The notes: generated from the letters alone by a model not told the origin. A stretch of 64,000 nt of DNA from Triticum aestivum (GCF_018294505.1 NC_057798.1:366755673-366819672), one strand, 5' to 3'. Shown: positions 24,652-35,453, counted from the first letter of the stretch. A program made the numbers and translations.

Positions 24652-26319
24652 CTATTCACTCATTGAGTCATATGTGCCATCGTCGTTGAGGATCATGGTG
24701 CGCTTGTTCGTGCATTGGTAGGACTTGTGGCCTCGGCCGCCGCAAGTGAAACACTTGAAGGAGCTTGTTTTGATGGTCTCATCGATTGGAGTAGATGATG
24801 AAGCACGCGGCTTGAAGTTGCTTGTCGTAGGAGGAAGACGACTTGAACTTGCCGAAGTTTTCTTGTAACTTGACTTGTCGTCGGTGCTTTGAGAAGGTTT
24901 GGTTGATATAGATGTTGGAGGAGTCGTTGAAGCTTGGGTGTTGGAGAAGCCGTAGGTCTTGGATGAGTACTTGGCGTACTTGAAGTCATCTTGCACTTGA
25001 CGTTCCGCCTTGGTTGCTTGATGCACGAGCTCAATGAGGTTGGAGTAGGGTTGGAAGTCGGCAATCTTCTTGATGGGATGATTGAGTCCATTCAAGAAAC
25101 GTGCCATTGTTTGCTCATCATCTTCCTTGACATTGGCTCGAATCATGGCTATCTCCATTTCCTTGTAGTATTCTTCAACACTCTTTGTCCCTTGCTTGAG
25201 GAGTTGTAGCTTCTTGAAGAGATCGCGGTTGTAGTAGGTTGGCACAAAACGTGCTCGCATGACTTCCTTCATTTGGGCCCAAGTGGTGATAGGTGGTTCA
25301 CCTCTTGCTTCACGATGTTCAAGGACTTGTTCCCACCATATGAGCACATAGTCTTGGAACTCAAGTGATGCCATAGCGATATTCTTCTCTTCCTCATAGT
25401 TGTGCAAGCGGAAAATTTTGTCGATCTTTAATGCCCATGAGATGTACTCTTCCGGATCATTGCTTCCATTGAACTTGGGCATTGTGAACTTGAGCTTGCC
25501 ATAGCGTTCCTCTTCATTGTTTTGTTGGCGATGGTGATGATGACGTCCTTGACATGGAGGATAGTCATCCTCATGTTGCTCTTGTCGCGGAGGAAGTCCA
25601 TGATCAACTTGCTCTTGTTGAACTTGAGGTTGAAGTGGAGCTTGACATTGCACACGCGGTTGGTAGTTCCTCTCTTGGATTTCTTCTCGAAGGGCTTCCT
25701 CTTGATTGCACCGTTCGCGATTGCGGTTGGCGATGGCTCGACTTGATTCTTGAAGGGCACGTTGCGCCTCAAGAGCTTGCGCTTCACGTTGTTGTTGTTG
25801 AAGACGTTGAGCCTCGACGTCTTGTTCCTCTTGGTGTAGACGCGCTCGTTCTTCCTCTTGACGTCGTAGTCGTTGTCGTTCTTGAGCTTGTGCAAAAGCG
25901 ACTTGGTGTGGTGCGGGATGATGTAGATGCTCGTCGACTTGCTCATGTGAATACTTGTCATGTAGCGGGTTCCGGGATACGTGCCGGTCTTGACACGCAG
26001 CTCGACGAAGAGTGTTCGATGACGGTGTACTTGTGTCGGAGAAGGTGTCGTCGGAGTGTCGACTTGAGCGGCTTCATCTTGAGGATGAAGAAGTGGAGGG
26101 ACACCGGTTCCTCATCAAGGCACGGATATCATCCATTCTTGCATCATTCTCTTGCTTTTGAGCGTCGAATTTGTTGTCAAAGTAGTCCCTCATTGCTTGT
26201 TGCTCTTGGTGCAATGCCTTTTGAGCTCCAAATAGGTGGTTCTTGGTGACGAATGATGACATGTCGTCGTCGTTCTCGATGAGAGGTGGAGTGGTAGAAG
26301 AACTTGGCCTATCCATCAT
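24652..26319 (-). pseudogene. gag: Element J gag
   Basis: One frame runs from ATG at 26319 (MMDRPSSSTTPPLIEND) to TAG at 24652-24654, interrupted only by a TGA at 26074-26076. The N-terminal part is a Q/E/R-rich coiled coil. The middle is the retrotransposon gag domain (MPKFNGSNDPEEYISWALKI, VLIWWEQVLEHREARGE, ARFLNGLNHPIKKIADF). The C-terminus has a CCHC zinc knuckle CFTCGGRGHKSYQC. About 555 codons. The single internal TGA makes it a pseudogene unless read through. Confidence 0.88.
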
Positions 26320-27790
26320 TTCGATAAAATGTAAGTGGTAGAAGGAAAAGAACGTGTACCAAATGTACCTTGACTGAAGTTGAAGGTGAATCAGGTTCAC
26401 TCAAATGCGGACAATGAAATAGCACTGTTGGTACCAATTCTTGTCGGTTCTCACACCTACACACGTAAAAGCTTATGGTGGAGCTTGGTTAGGATGGTGG
26501 CACAAAATTTGATGCAATAGTAAGTGAGCTTCAATGATGTTGGAAAAGATTCACAAATTTGCAAATGCAACAAGTAGACCAAGCAAGTATGGGTACACGG
26601 AAACACACACGCAAAAAGATAAATGGGATTGTGCAATCCAAAATTGAGCCAAAATGTGGAAACCACGAGATGCTCTTGTTGCACAATACTAGAGAGATGC
26701 TAGCACGATTGCAAAATATGCAGATACGCAAACTTGTGCACAACCTACTAGGCAAAAATGCAACTATCTCTATCCCAAATATGCTATATGTATGGTATTT
26801 CGGTGCAATGATCCAAGATGATCCAATATGACAATCTTAATGTTGTATGATGCTATGGTTCTTGCTTATAAGCTCTTTGCTTATCTTTCCTCTTTGCCTA
26901 AAAGCTTGGGTGGCTCTTTCACTTTTGATTTCTTTTCTCATGCAAAACTTCACGAACCAAGGTAGCAATTGTGTATGCTATGACAACTTTGTGACACACA
27001 AGTTGATCTCAAGATATGCACCACTATTGTATGGTATGTATGCTATGGAGTATGATCACTAGTGTGCACAAGTCACGTTGCCTGCAATACTCAACGGCTA
27101 GTCTCGATGGGTAAGCTACGCAAAATGAGGCAATGTGGGTTATCAATGCAATTTCAAGTTATGACAAAGATGTCGTCGAAGTTACCGTCCTTGGCGATGA
27201 TGAGATCCTTGCGAAGATGCCATGGTGGTGATGACGTTAACCGTACCTAGATAGCCGAAACACAAAAGGATACGGGATCCACAACTCAAAATCTCAAGGA
27301 CCAACATATGGAAAAATCGTCATAGGAGGTAGCGGGGAAGATTTTGGTGTATGTGAGTTTGGAAGATGTGGTGGAATGTGGGGTTGTGGTGGTGGCCGAA
27401 CTGTCAAACTTCAATCTCGTCAGGGTTTCACGGACGTCCGGGCTTTTACGGTTGTCCGGACTTTGTCGGACGTCCAACCTTTTCCGGTCATCCGGAGCCT
27501 GGGCGAAAATCGGGCTCGGGAAGAAGAACTGCGAGATTTCCGGGGAAGAAGAAGATGGTGAGGTCGAAATCGAGTGATATGGTGGATGGAAAAGGGTTGG
27601 GAGGGTGGGGGAAGATAGATCCACACGCAGCAACACAAATCCATGGACCAAATCCAACAAAATCTCAACTCACAAACAAATCACAAAAAATTTGGGGCTA
27701 TTTTTGGTGGGGAGTTTTCAGAATTAGGACGAAAACAACAAAATCATGCTAGAAAACACGGGGTAGGGGCTCCAAAAACGTGATCAACGT
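26320..27790. other. Leader region of element J
   Basis: About 1.5 kb lie between the primer site and gag without a convincing ORF. It includes a short cluster of GGACGTCC-like palindromes (about 27430-27500) like those in the LTR, and otherwise AT-balanced sequence. No intron or RNA gene was recognised. Confidence 0.6.
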
Positions 27791-27804
27791 GGCTCATGAT
27801 ACCA
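27791..27804 (-). other. Primer-binding site of element J (initiator tRNA-Met type)
   Basis: The minus strand reads TGGTATCATGAGCC, three bases after the LTR end. It matches the usual TGGTATCAGAGC with small changes. Confidence 0.8.
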
Positions 27805-27807
27805 TGA

Positions 27808-28852
27808 TGATGTAGGGTGGAACCCTAGATGGACGATCTTTCACGTTTGGAGTGGATCCTACGGGGAATCACGAAGAACACACGGAAGCACAAAGGGGAA
27901 ACACGGGGAAAACGAGAGGGAGAATCACTAAACTGACATAGAAACAATCACACAAGTGCTAGATCATCGACAACATAGAGTGACATAAGATCCACAATCA
28001 ACCAAGGTAAGGATACAAAGGAACAATTCTTCTGTGAACGGAGGTCTTGATGGTCTTCCCTAGAAAGGGGTCTTGAATCCGCTTGGGGGATCTTCTCCGA
28101 AGAGGTCCTGAGCTCCAAGGAGAAGTAGCCAACTGGATGAGCAAGGCTCTCACACAAAATATGAGCTAAACCTATGCTACCCGTACCAGGAGGTGGGGGC
28201 GTCCTATTTATAGTCTTAGTGCAAATGGAAGTCAAAATGAAGGGGTACAAGGGCTCCAGCCCGCAGGCGCGGTCACTCAGGTGTCGGACGTCCGGTCGAG
28301 CTCGGGCGTCCGTAGAATCAGCTCTATCGTGGGTGCGTCGGACGTCCGGAGGGGGATCGGTCGTCCGAAGCTTCGTGACGGTCCGGACGTCCGGAAGTCG
28401 TCGGTCGTCCGTAGATTCGGTTCGGGTGTGCATCGGTCGGACATCTGATGGTCTCGGTCGTCCGTAGATTTGGTTCGGATGCTCAGCCGTTGGACGTCCG
28501 GAGGGCGTCGGTCGTTCGTGGCCTGGGAGTCGTTGGACGTCCGGGCTTGGTCGGACGTCCGATGCCTGTAGCTTCAGCAGCATCTCTTCTTCTTCTTCAA
28601 CATGCTTGGGGTCCTCGCCGTCTTGGCTCTTGCAAGTAGTAGACCCTTGGCTCACCTCCATGTACCTGATTACACACAGAGTCTCCGAATGAGGTAGTAG
28701 CCATGTCTCATGAGTAGAAAGAGGGAGTTCGGAGAGGAGCGAGTTCACCTTATCTTCGACAAGCCTTAGCTCGGGCTCTTGTCATGGGTCCAAGTGGTGT
28801 TGAGGGAGATGTAGGCACATCCATGGGGATGAGCGAGGGATGCTCCGCACCA
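27808..28852 (-). repeat. 5' LTR of element J
   Basis: A 1,045-bp LTR reads TGGTGCGGAGCATCCC...CCCTACATCA on the minus strand. The minus-strand TATA box is at 28205-28212. The first part codes for a CR-like pol C-terminus, followed by a dense array of GGACGTCC palindromes (28274-28564). A long open frame runs 28748-27948 on the minus strand. Confidence 0.92.
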
Positions 28853-28857
28853 GGTCC

Positions 28858-29924
28858 CTTATGGCCTCACGAGGCCTGTCCTCCAGAACCTTGACAGCCA
28901 TGGGATCAACTGTGGCTTTAGGAGGAATGTCGACTACTGCGCCGGGCGAGACATCAGATGCCTTGCCCTGGGGGTGTTGCGCCTTGCTTGATGGTTGTGC
29001 ATCGTACTGCGGCTTCATGATCAGGCGCTCCTTCCTTAGCGCCACCAGGGCGGCGCTGGCTGAGTGAGGGGTTGCTTCCAGATAGAGCACCAAAGGCTCG
29101 AAATGGTGCGGTGCCACCATCACTGGGGGGCTGGTCAAATATATCTTGAGGTCCTGGAAGGCTGCGTCTGCCTCTGGGGTCCACTCGAATGGCTCCTTCC
29201 TCTTCATCAACTTGAAAAACAGGAGGGCGTGCTCCCCCAGCTTGGAAATGAAATGCCTAAGTGAGGTTACATAGCCAGCCTGCTTCTGCATCTCCTTCAG
29301 GATTCGTGGGGGGTTCATGTCCTCTATTGCCTTGACCTTCTCGGGGTTGGCCTCGTTCCCTCTGTGTGACACCAAGAAGCCCAACAGCTTGCCAGAATGG
29401 ACCCCAAACACACACTTCTCGGGGTTAAGCCAAAGATCCACCGTGCACAGGCTGGTGAACGTCTCCTCCAGATTCTATCAGAGTCCTGGCCTCCCGAGAC
29501 TTCACCACTATATCCCCAACGTAGGCCTCTGCGTTCCTCCCGAGCTACAAACCTAGGGCGATATGCATCAACCACTGGAAGGTTGCCCCGGCATTGCGCA
29601 TCCCGAAGGGCATGCAGGTGTAGCAGTACAACTCGCATTGGGTGAGGAATGTCGTCTTCTCCACATCCTCCACGACCATCTTGATCTGGTGATAGCCGGA
29701 GAAGGCATCCAGGAAGCACAACAGGTCGCACTCGGTGGTGGAGTCGACGATCTGGTCGATGCGAGGGAGCGGGAATGGGCCTTGCGGGCAGGCCTTGTTG
29801 AGGTTGGTGAAGTCGACACACATGCGTTCCTTCCCTCCTTTCTTGGGGACGATGACGGGATTTGCTGGCCACTCTAGGTACCGTACCTCTCTGATGACCC
29901 ATGCGGCTTGTAGCTTACGGTTTC
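28858..29924 (-). pseudogene. pol: Element G pol, reverse transcriptase part
   Basis: RT motifs on the minus strand: WPANPVIVPKKGGKERMCVD, LNKACPQGPFPLPRIDQIVD, FLDAFSGYHQIKM, MPFGMRNAGATFQ, then after a frameshift YVGDIVVKSREA and LNPEKCVFGVHSGKLLGFLV, and the RNase H tether PFEWTPEADAAFQDLK. The catalytic box reads YVGD instead of YVDD, so a metal-binding Asp is lost. It is interrupted by element J at 28857/12409. Confidence 0.85.
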
Positions 29925-31247
29925 CTAGACGATGAAGGCATGCTTCTCGGTGGACTGGCAGCAAGCCTTCTGCTTCACTGGCCGCACATTTGGACATACC
30001 CTCAGGTGGTGATCGACTATCTCGCTTGGGACCCCAGCCAGGTGTTTGGGTTCCCAAGTGAATACATCCTTGTTGGCTCGCAAAAAGTTGATCAATGCTT
30101 CCTCTTGATCCTGAGGGAGGCCAGCCCCTATGGTGAAGGTGGAGCTGGCCGTCCCATCCTCGCAGACCTGCACTTGCTTCGTCTCGGCTCGGTCTTTGGA
30201 GAACAACTGCTTCTTCTTGGCGGGTGCTGCTTCTGGGGCCTCCTGATCCTTCTTCTTGCCGGGCAGTGCGGACGCGGCTGTTTTGAAGGCAAGCTTGAGG
30301 GCCTGCAGTGTGCCTTTGGTGTCCCCAACCACCGTGAGGACACCGTTGATGCCAGGCATCTTCATGAGGTTGTACGCAGGGTGGATCGCAGCCATAAACT
30401 GGGCCATGGCCGGGTATCCCAAAATAGCATTGTACGGCAGGTCGATCTTGGCGATGTCGAAGTCGATGAGCTCGGTGTGGTAGTTGTCGCAGGTCCCGAA
30501 GGTGACAGGGAGACGGATCTGCCCCAGGGGCCTGGTGGAGCCGCCGCTGACCCCGGAGAAATGCTTGGAGGGGCGGAGCCGGCTGGGCGGCACGTGGAGC
30601 AGGCTGAACGCCTCCGGGGAGAGCACGTTGAGGCTGGCTCCACCGTCGATGAGGGTCCTGGTGATCGCCACGTGGTAGACGGTGGGGGTGCAGAGCATTG
30701 GGAGTGCACCTACTCCCATTGTGGCACCGGGGTGATCCTCAGGGCCGAAGGCGAGGTCGGCTTGGGGCGCAGCCCAGCCCGGGGGAGCCCCTGAGCTCGC
30801 CTGAGTGGTGCGTGCCCACTGGTAGAACTGCTTGATGTGGCGTTCGGAAGGTGGTGCCTGCGAGCCACCTAGGAGAGATGTGACGACCGGGGGCGCCAGT
30901 GCCACATAGTGGGCGAGGAAGAGGTCATGCAGCTCCTCCCAGGAGGACACAGAAGATGTCAGCAGGTTGAGCAACCAGGCGCGTGGCACGCTTACAAGGG
31001 CCATGGGGAGCCAGTTGGCCTTCACCTTGTCGTCCCCGTCGGCCGCCCAAACTGCCTCCTCGTATGCTTGAAGAAAGGGGGCTGGATCTGCCGCGCCGTC
31101 GTAGCGCGGCGGCATCTCCGGTCGGAACTTGGACAGCCACTGCCCCTGCCGTAGGGAGAGGGTGAAGCAGCGCAGCCCCGGCGCTTCTTCGGGAATGCGC
31201 GTCGACCGGGCCGACGGAGGAGCGCCCGCCATAGGAGTCAATGGCAC
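29925..31247 (-). pseudogene. gag: Element G gag-protease
   Basis: A 440-codon frame is open from 31247. The first about 160 residues are gag-like (RQGQWLSKFRPEMPPRYDGA, FLQAYEEAVWAADGDDKVKA, WEELHDLFLAHYVA). It then passes directly into the aspartic protease region (ITRTLIDGGASLNVLS, LPYNAILGYPAMAQFMAAI). The DGGAS active site is typical of Tat-like gypsy elements. The second half of gag and any zinc knuckle seem to be missing, so an internal deletion is likely. The end shifts into the RT frame near 29930. Confidence 0.82.
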
Positions 31248-31300
31248 GATCTAGAGTTTGAGGAAGAAGATTCCGACGCACCCCTACCTGGCGCACCGAA

Positions 31301-32176
31301 TGTCGGATTTAGGGATCCGCAAACCCTTGAGAGGTTCGAACTCTGGGGTGCGTGCGGAGATCTCAACCTGCCCAGCCTGCCTACTCACGATCCTCCTAAG
31401 CCTAGCACATCAAGCTCAAAGAGACACAAAGACACAGCGATTTATACTGGTTCTGGCCACCGTTGTGGTGTAATACCCTAATCCAGTGTGGTGTGGTGGA
31501 TTGCCTCGAAGGGCTATGGATGAATTGGTACAGTGGATGAACAAGCCTCAGGAGGTGAGGTGTTCTTGAGCTGGTGTGGTGTATGCTCGCTCTACTTGTT
31601 CTTATCCCATCCCCTTCCTATGGTGGTGGCTAGTCCTATTTATAGTGGCCTTGGTCCTCTTCCCAAATATGAGCGGGAAGGGATCCCGCAATGGCCGGAT
31701 TTGAAAGGGGACAAGTAGTACAGTCTATCCTCACAAAAGTAGTCTTTGCCTATGAAAAGCCTCTGGTCGTGACGCTGCGGTGGGCTCGTTGATGACCTCC
31801 GTCCTGCCATCCTAGCGGTCTTGGTCTCGTTGCACCGGAATGGAAACCTTTGGCTGATTCCTCGGGACTCCGCGCCTGCACCCTGCTTCCTTTGCGCCGA
31901 AGAGGAAACCTGCGCTCTGCGCCCGCCTAGCACCTGCCTGGCCTTGGTCGTCATGGCTCACGTCAGCTGAGCCTCGTGAGGTAGCTTGCATAGAACTCTC
32001 TGCCTCTCAGGAGCCATCCTGAGGAGGCCAATTCCTTCGGTAGTCTTGGCGTCGCTTGCCTCGCGAGGGTCTTGTGTTGTTGATGTTGAAGCTAGGCCGT
32101 ACCAGGCCATCAATGAAGCCATGTGCTGGGCTGCAGGCAGGCAGGGCTGGATACCCCCGAATCCAGGACGCCGACA
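31301..32176 (-). repeat. 5' LTR of element G
   Basis: An 876-bp LTR, similar to the 3' LTR with scattered substitutions and small indels, so G is not recent. The minus-strand TATA box is at 31637-31644. Inside it, on the minus strand, TTCGGTGCGCCAGGTAGGGG (31281-31300) occupies the primer-binding position. I could not assign a tRNA to it. Confidence 0.93.
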
Positions 32177-33774
32177 AGATCACATGTTGAACTCCTATTT
32201 ACGCATGTGCCTCACAAATCTATCTTCTTGTAGGTGAACTGTTTAAAGAACAAGGCCAACCGTATGAAAGTGAAATTCCAACAAACGACAGGATCTCGTA
32301 GCTGTATTGCACACTGCGAGGCTCTTGTAATTAGCTGATGTTTCACTCTTTTCGATGTGCCATATTATCAGATCTATATTGACTTGTTCCAAATGCAGAA
32401 GAAAGCCCGCAAGGACCAAAACATACCTAAACCAAATGTTGTGGAATGTTCAAGGACGGTCACACCAACAAGATGAAGGGGATGACTACACCAGTCAAAG
32501 CCGCTGTTGTAAGTCCTTAATCCTCATGCCTTTTAACTACTACTTACTTTGACTTGTGCATTGAACTGCACAGTTTGCAGCCAATGCCTATTGCTCTTTT
32601 CAATTTTATACACAATTGTCTTAGTGTATCATTGCACCTTACAAAGTTTGAAAGAGAGGAGTGATGTTCCTTTGATCTTGATCTGTAATCTTGTTCTGTG
32701 CTAGACTTGTCTACACAACGTTACAATTGCATGTTTGTCTGATCTCAGTTGTTTTGTGATATGAATGATGTCATACTATGCTTACCATATTATAAACTTT
32801 GTCTCTTTATCCTTAGTTGTCAATACAATGTGAAGAAATAGACAATACATTAGCCATGGTACATGGTCATATGTTTGGAACCTGGTTTCATTATGTACTT
32901 TGCAGTAAAATACAACTAATATTTTACACGGGTTCACCAGAATAAGATCTGTATATAGACCTAAGCTATTTTGTTTGGTTTTTTTGCCTCCTTAATATCT
33001 TCTATTCTGGTACTACTAATGTAAAAACTCAACTTTTCAGCTAGCTATGGAACAAATGGTGGAACCACCACCTTCCGAAGGTGACGAGGCAACTATAACC
33101 GCAATGCCACCTCTTGCTGCAGTGGGTCAGTACCTGTCCAGTAAGAGTGTCAAAAGCATGTTCCTGTGTAATACTGGGTTGGTTGTCAAGGCAATCTTGC
33201 CGAACTGCCTCATGATCAAGATATGCAAGCTCAAAACAATGTTATATCTGCGCTCCAGACACAAGTCCATTCCCTAACAGAGACCCTTTGTGAAACAGGG
33301 ACAACCATTGTTCGATGTCATCAAGATATGCATGGTTTTGAAACCAGACTATCAGACATTTGCTATGTTGTCAGGAGCCTACGAGAAATGAATGCAAAGG
33401 TTATGGTGCTCCATAGGACAGTACAAAATGAAAACATAACAGTTAGGTCAAATAAATTGAGCTTCTGAACTTCTGGTGGTGCATTTATCTGCCGGACTGT
33501 TAACTTTTATGCCAACCTTCCTTATGTTTTATGCTTGTAATATGTTTTGTTGCGATACAAAATTTGTTCTCAATGTGCAGCGACCGGCTGAAGAAAAAAA
33601 CAAGCCATTTTTGTATAGTGAAGGGTGTTCCCTATATTTGCGCTGGTGGCGAACTTTGATGCCCAGTGGATGTAATCTGTGCAATCGCCTTAATAGCCTA
33701 GCATTACTTTCTAGCTTATTTGTTTCTCTAGTCTTCTTTTTCATTGGTTTGCTAGTGGCCGCAAAAACCAAGGG

Positions 33775-34600
33775 CCATATACAGATCATGGTAACCTTGA
33801 GCATGCTACGGGCCATAGGACCCATGGGCCTCCTATGGGCCATCGAATAAATGGGCCTCCAACGGCCCATAGATTCAATGGGCCTCGGGTCGTCGGATAA
33901 ATAGGCCCACATGGGCCATAAACGGGCATAATTGGTATCTAGCCAGTACAATAATGGGTCATTAACAGGCCGGAAGACAGCAAAGGCTTAATTCTGTCAC
34001 AGGCATAATGGGTTGTTAATGGGCCAGAATATAGGATGGGCTGGAAACGGCGCAACGGGTTAACAGGCCGCAAACGGGCCGATTCTAACCACGGGCCGAA
34101 TTTGGCCCATTAGGGGAATAGGCCCGCAATGGTCCGGAAGTAATCCAGGGCCGGAAAGGAGCCCAAGAATCTATGGGCCATTAGTAGGCCGAAAGCTAAC
34201 ACGAGCTGGAAACGACCCATGTGAATCATGGGCCGTTACTGGGCATAAAGAAGTTTACTGTTTATTACGGGCCAGAGTCACCGGGGCCCATTAAAGGGCC
34301 CAAAGATACGAAAGGCCTCGTATGGGCCGAAAGACATCATGGGCCATACATCGGCCGAAAATGAAATGGGCTGGTATTATACTAGATGGCCCACATGACG
34401 TTGTTGGGCTGATTTCGGGAACACCATAACGGGTCATGAGTTACTGGGCCATAAAATGCGCTATATGCGAACAGACCATTAGCAGGCTTTTCATGGGCCG
34501 GCCCGCTATCTTTTGACCAAGTCAAACGGTCTGGTCTTTGGAAGCTAAATGGGCCAGCGTGGGGCTGTCGCATGTGTCGACATATCATAGGCTGACCCAA
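33775..34600. repeat. CACTA subterminal GGGCC/GGCCCA-rich repeat zone
   Basis: Over roughly 800 bp the words GGGCC, GGCCC and ATGGGCC recur every 15-30 bp in both orientations, for example in the stretches ATGGGCCTCCTATGGGCC and GGGCCGAATTTGGCCCAT. There is no fixed unit length, so it is not a satellite. CACTA elements carry subterminal arrays of short motifs bound by their TNPA-like protein, which is the likely role. Bases 33469-33774 before it hold no recognisable feature. Confidence 0.6.
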
Positions 34601-34601
34601 T

Positions 34602-35082
34602 TGTCGGTGTCAAAACTGGTGGATCTCGGGTAGGGCGTCCCGATCTATGCGTCAAGGCTGATGGTAACAGGAAGCAAGGGACATAGACGTTTACCCAGGT
34701 TTGGGCCCTCTCGATGGAGGTAAAACCCTACTTCCTGCTTGATTAATATTGAAGATATGGGTAGTACAAGAGTAGATCTACCACGAGATCGTAGAGGCTA
34801 AACCCTAAGAGCTAGCCTATGATGGTATGATTGTAATTGTGATCAGCCTTCTAAGGACCAACCTCTCCGGTTTATACAGACACCGGAGAGGGCTAGGGTT
34901 TACATGGAGTCGGTTACAAGGAAGGAAACACAATATCCGGATCGCCAAGCTTGTCTTCCACACAAAGGAGAGTCCCATCCGGACACGGGCCGAAGTCTTG
35001 AGTCTTGTATCTTCACGCTTCAATAGTCCGGACGTGTACACAGTCCGGCTGTCCGGATACCCCCTAATCCAGGACTCCCTCA
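34602..35082 (-). repeat. Solo LTR, Fatima-like gypsy family (LTR1)
   Basis: A 481-bp LTR reads TGAGGGAGTCCTGG...GACACCGACA on the minus strand. CACTA sequence continues on both sides, with a perfect 5-bp target duplication CCAAT at 34597-34601 and 35083-35087. No internal sequence is left, so it is a solo LTR formed by LTR-LTR recombination. Its TATA box region is mutated (TATACAGA on the plus strand). It is the same family as the LTRs at 46110-46590 and 62532-63012. Confidence 0.9.
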
Positions 35083-35440
35083 CCAATGACGAGCTGACAC
35101 ATGTTTCCTCCGGCAAATGAGAATTTTACACGTGGAAAATCGCCATTGGTCATTGCTGTTAACGTGTTATCGGGTCCAAAACCAGACCCAATAGATAAAC
35201 GGCGACCCGTTGTGGTGGATGCCACCTGTCGGTTACCCTTGACGAAAGCACTTCCGTGACGCGTCATTTATCATCATGGAAGTGAACACTTCCGTGGTGA
35301 TAATTTTGGTATTGTCATGGAACACTTCTATGATAGCACAGAGGTATGACTATCTTGATTCTATCATAAAATCGTCATGGATGTACATGGATGACAGAAA
35401 ACGTGACCTACCGTGACAAACATGTATCATCACGGAAGTG

Positions 35441-35453
35441 TATTTTTGTAGTG
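35441..35453 (+). repeat. Right terminal inverted repeat of the CACTA element
   Basis: TATTTTTGTAGTG is the complement of CACTACAAAAATA, a typical Triticeae CACTA end. Immediately inside it, ATCACGGAAGTG is repeated in variant form further in (CACTTCCGTGGTGAT), as expected for subterminal repeats. Coding sequence of element H starts directly after it. Confidence 0.85.

Larger units (their letters stand above)
12414..28852 (-). mobile_element. Ty3/gypsy element J (CRM-like chromovirus), hosting element A2
   Basis: The LTRs are flanked by the perfect duplication GGTCC (12409-12413 and 28853-28857). The minus strand runs 5' LTR (27808-28852), initiator-Met primer site, 1.5-kb leader, gag, pol, polypurine tract, 3' LTR (12414-21234, split by A2). 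With A2 removed J is about 8.7 kb. Pol has RT before integrase. The pol C-terminus overlaps the LTR with a GPMTRARAK motif, as in CRM-clade elements (inference). J is inserted in the pol of G. Confidence 0.9.
7223..32176 (-). mobile_element. Ty3/gypsy element G (Tat-like), hosting elements J and A2
   Basis: The two LTRs (7223-8114 and 31301-32176) are flanked by the perfect target duplication AGATC (7218-7222 and 32177-32181). G reads on the minus strand: 5' LTR, short leader, gag-protease, RT, RNase H, integrase, 3' non-coding zone with an antisense ORF, polypurine tract, 3' LTR. Element J is inserted between RT and RNase H at GGTCC. Without J, G is about 8.5 kb. The pol order (RT before integrase) defines gypsy. 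The DGGAS protease and the antisense ORF downstream of pol suggest the Tat lineage. Confidence 0.9.
6989..33468 (+). pseudogene. En/Spm-type transposase-associated gene (PF03004-like) split by 25-kb intron insertion
   Basis: Exon pieces: 6989-7201 (RFKFDSQDDATTQACTRV... ending SDPKYQ), 32234-32326 (VNCLKNKANRMKVKFQQTTG), 32399-32508 (FKDGHTNKMKGMTTPVKAAV) and 33041-33468 (LAMEQMVEPPPSEGD..., KSMFLCNTGL, then a coiled-coil tail VISALQTQVHSLTETL). All joins have GT at the donor and AG at the acceptor, and the protein reads across the first and last joins in phase. The match to the plant transposase Ptta/En/Spm family is from motif memory. Element G inserted in the first intron 21 bp after the donor site, leaving both splice sites. 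Frameshifts near 32450 and near 33200 indicate decay. The real start lies upstream: AG at 6987-6988 may be an acceptor. The product would bind DNA and assist CACTA transposition. Confidence 0.72.
6805..35453 (+). mobile_element. CACTA (En/Spm) DNA transposon, disrupted by nested elements
   Basis: CACTA sequence is left at 6805-7222, 32177-34601 and 35083-35453. Element G and a solo LTR fill the gaps. The right terminus reads TATTTTTGTAGTG, the complement of CACTACAAAAATA. The next three bases, AAG, would be the 3-bp target duplication. The left terminus is outside the window. An En/Spm-type transposase gene on the plus strand and a repeat-rich subterminal zone fit a large autonomous-type Triticeae CACTA. 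It is inserted in the pol gene of gypsy element H. Confidence 0.85.

Noticed and set aside
25554..26249. 231-codon plus-strand ORF rich in V, L and E
   Set aside because: It is the mirror of the repetitive Q/E/R coiled-coil coding region of J gag on the minus strand.
33775..34600. Satellite DNA
   Set aside because: The GGCCC words have no constant period and occur in both orientations.
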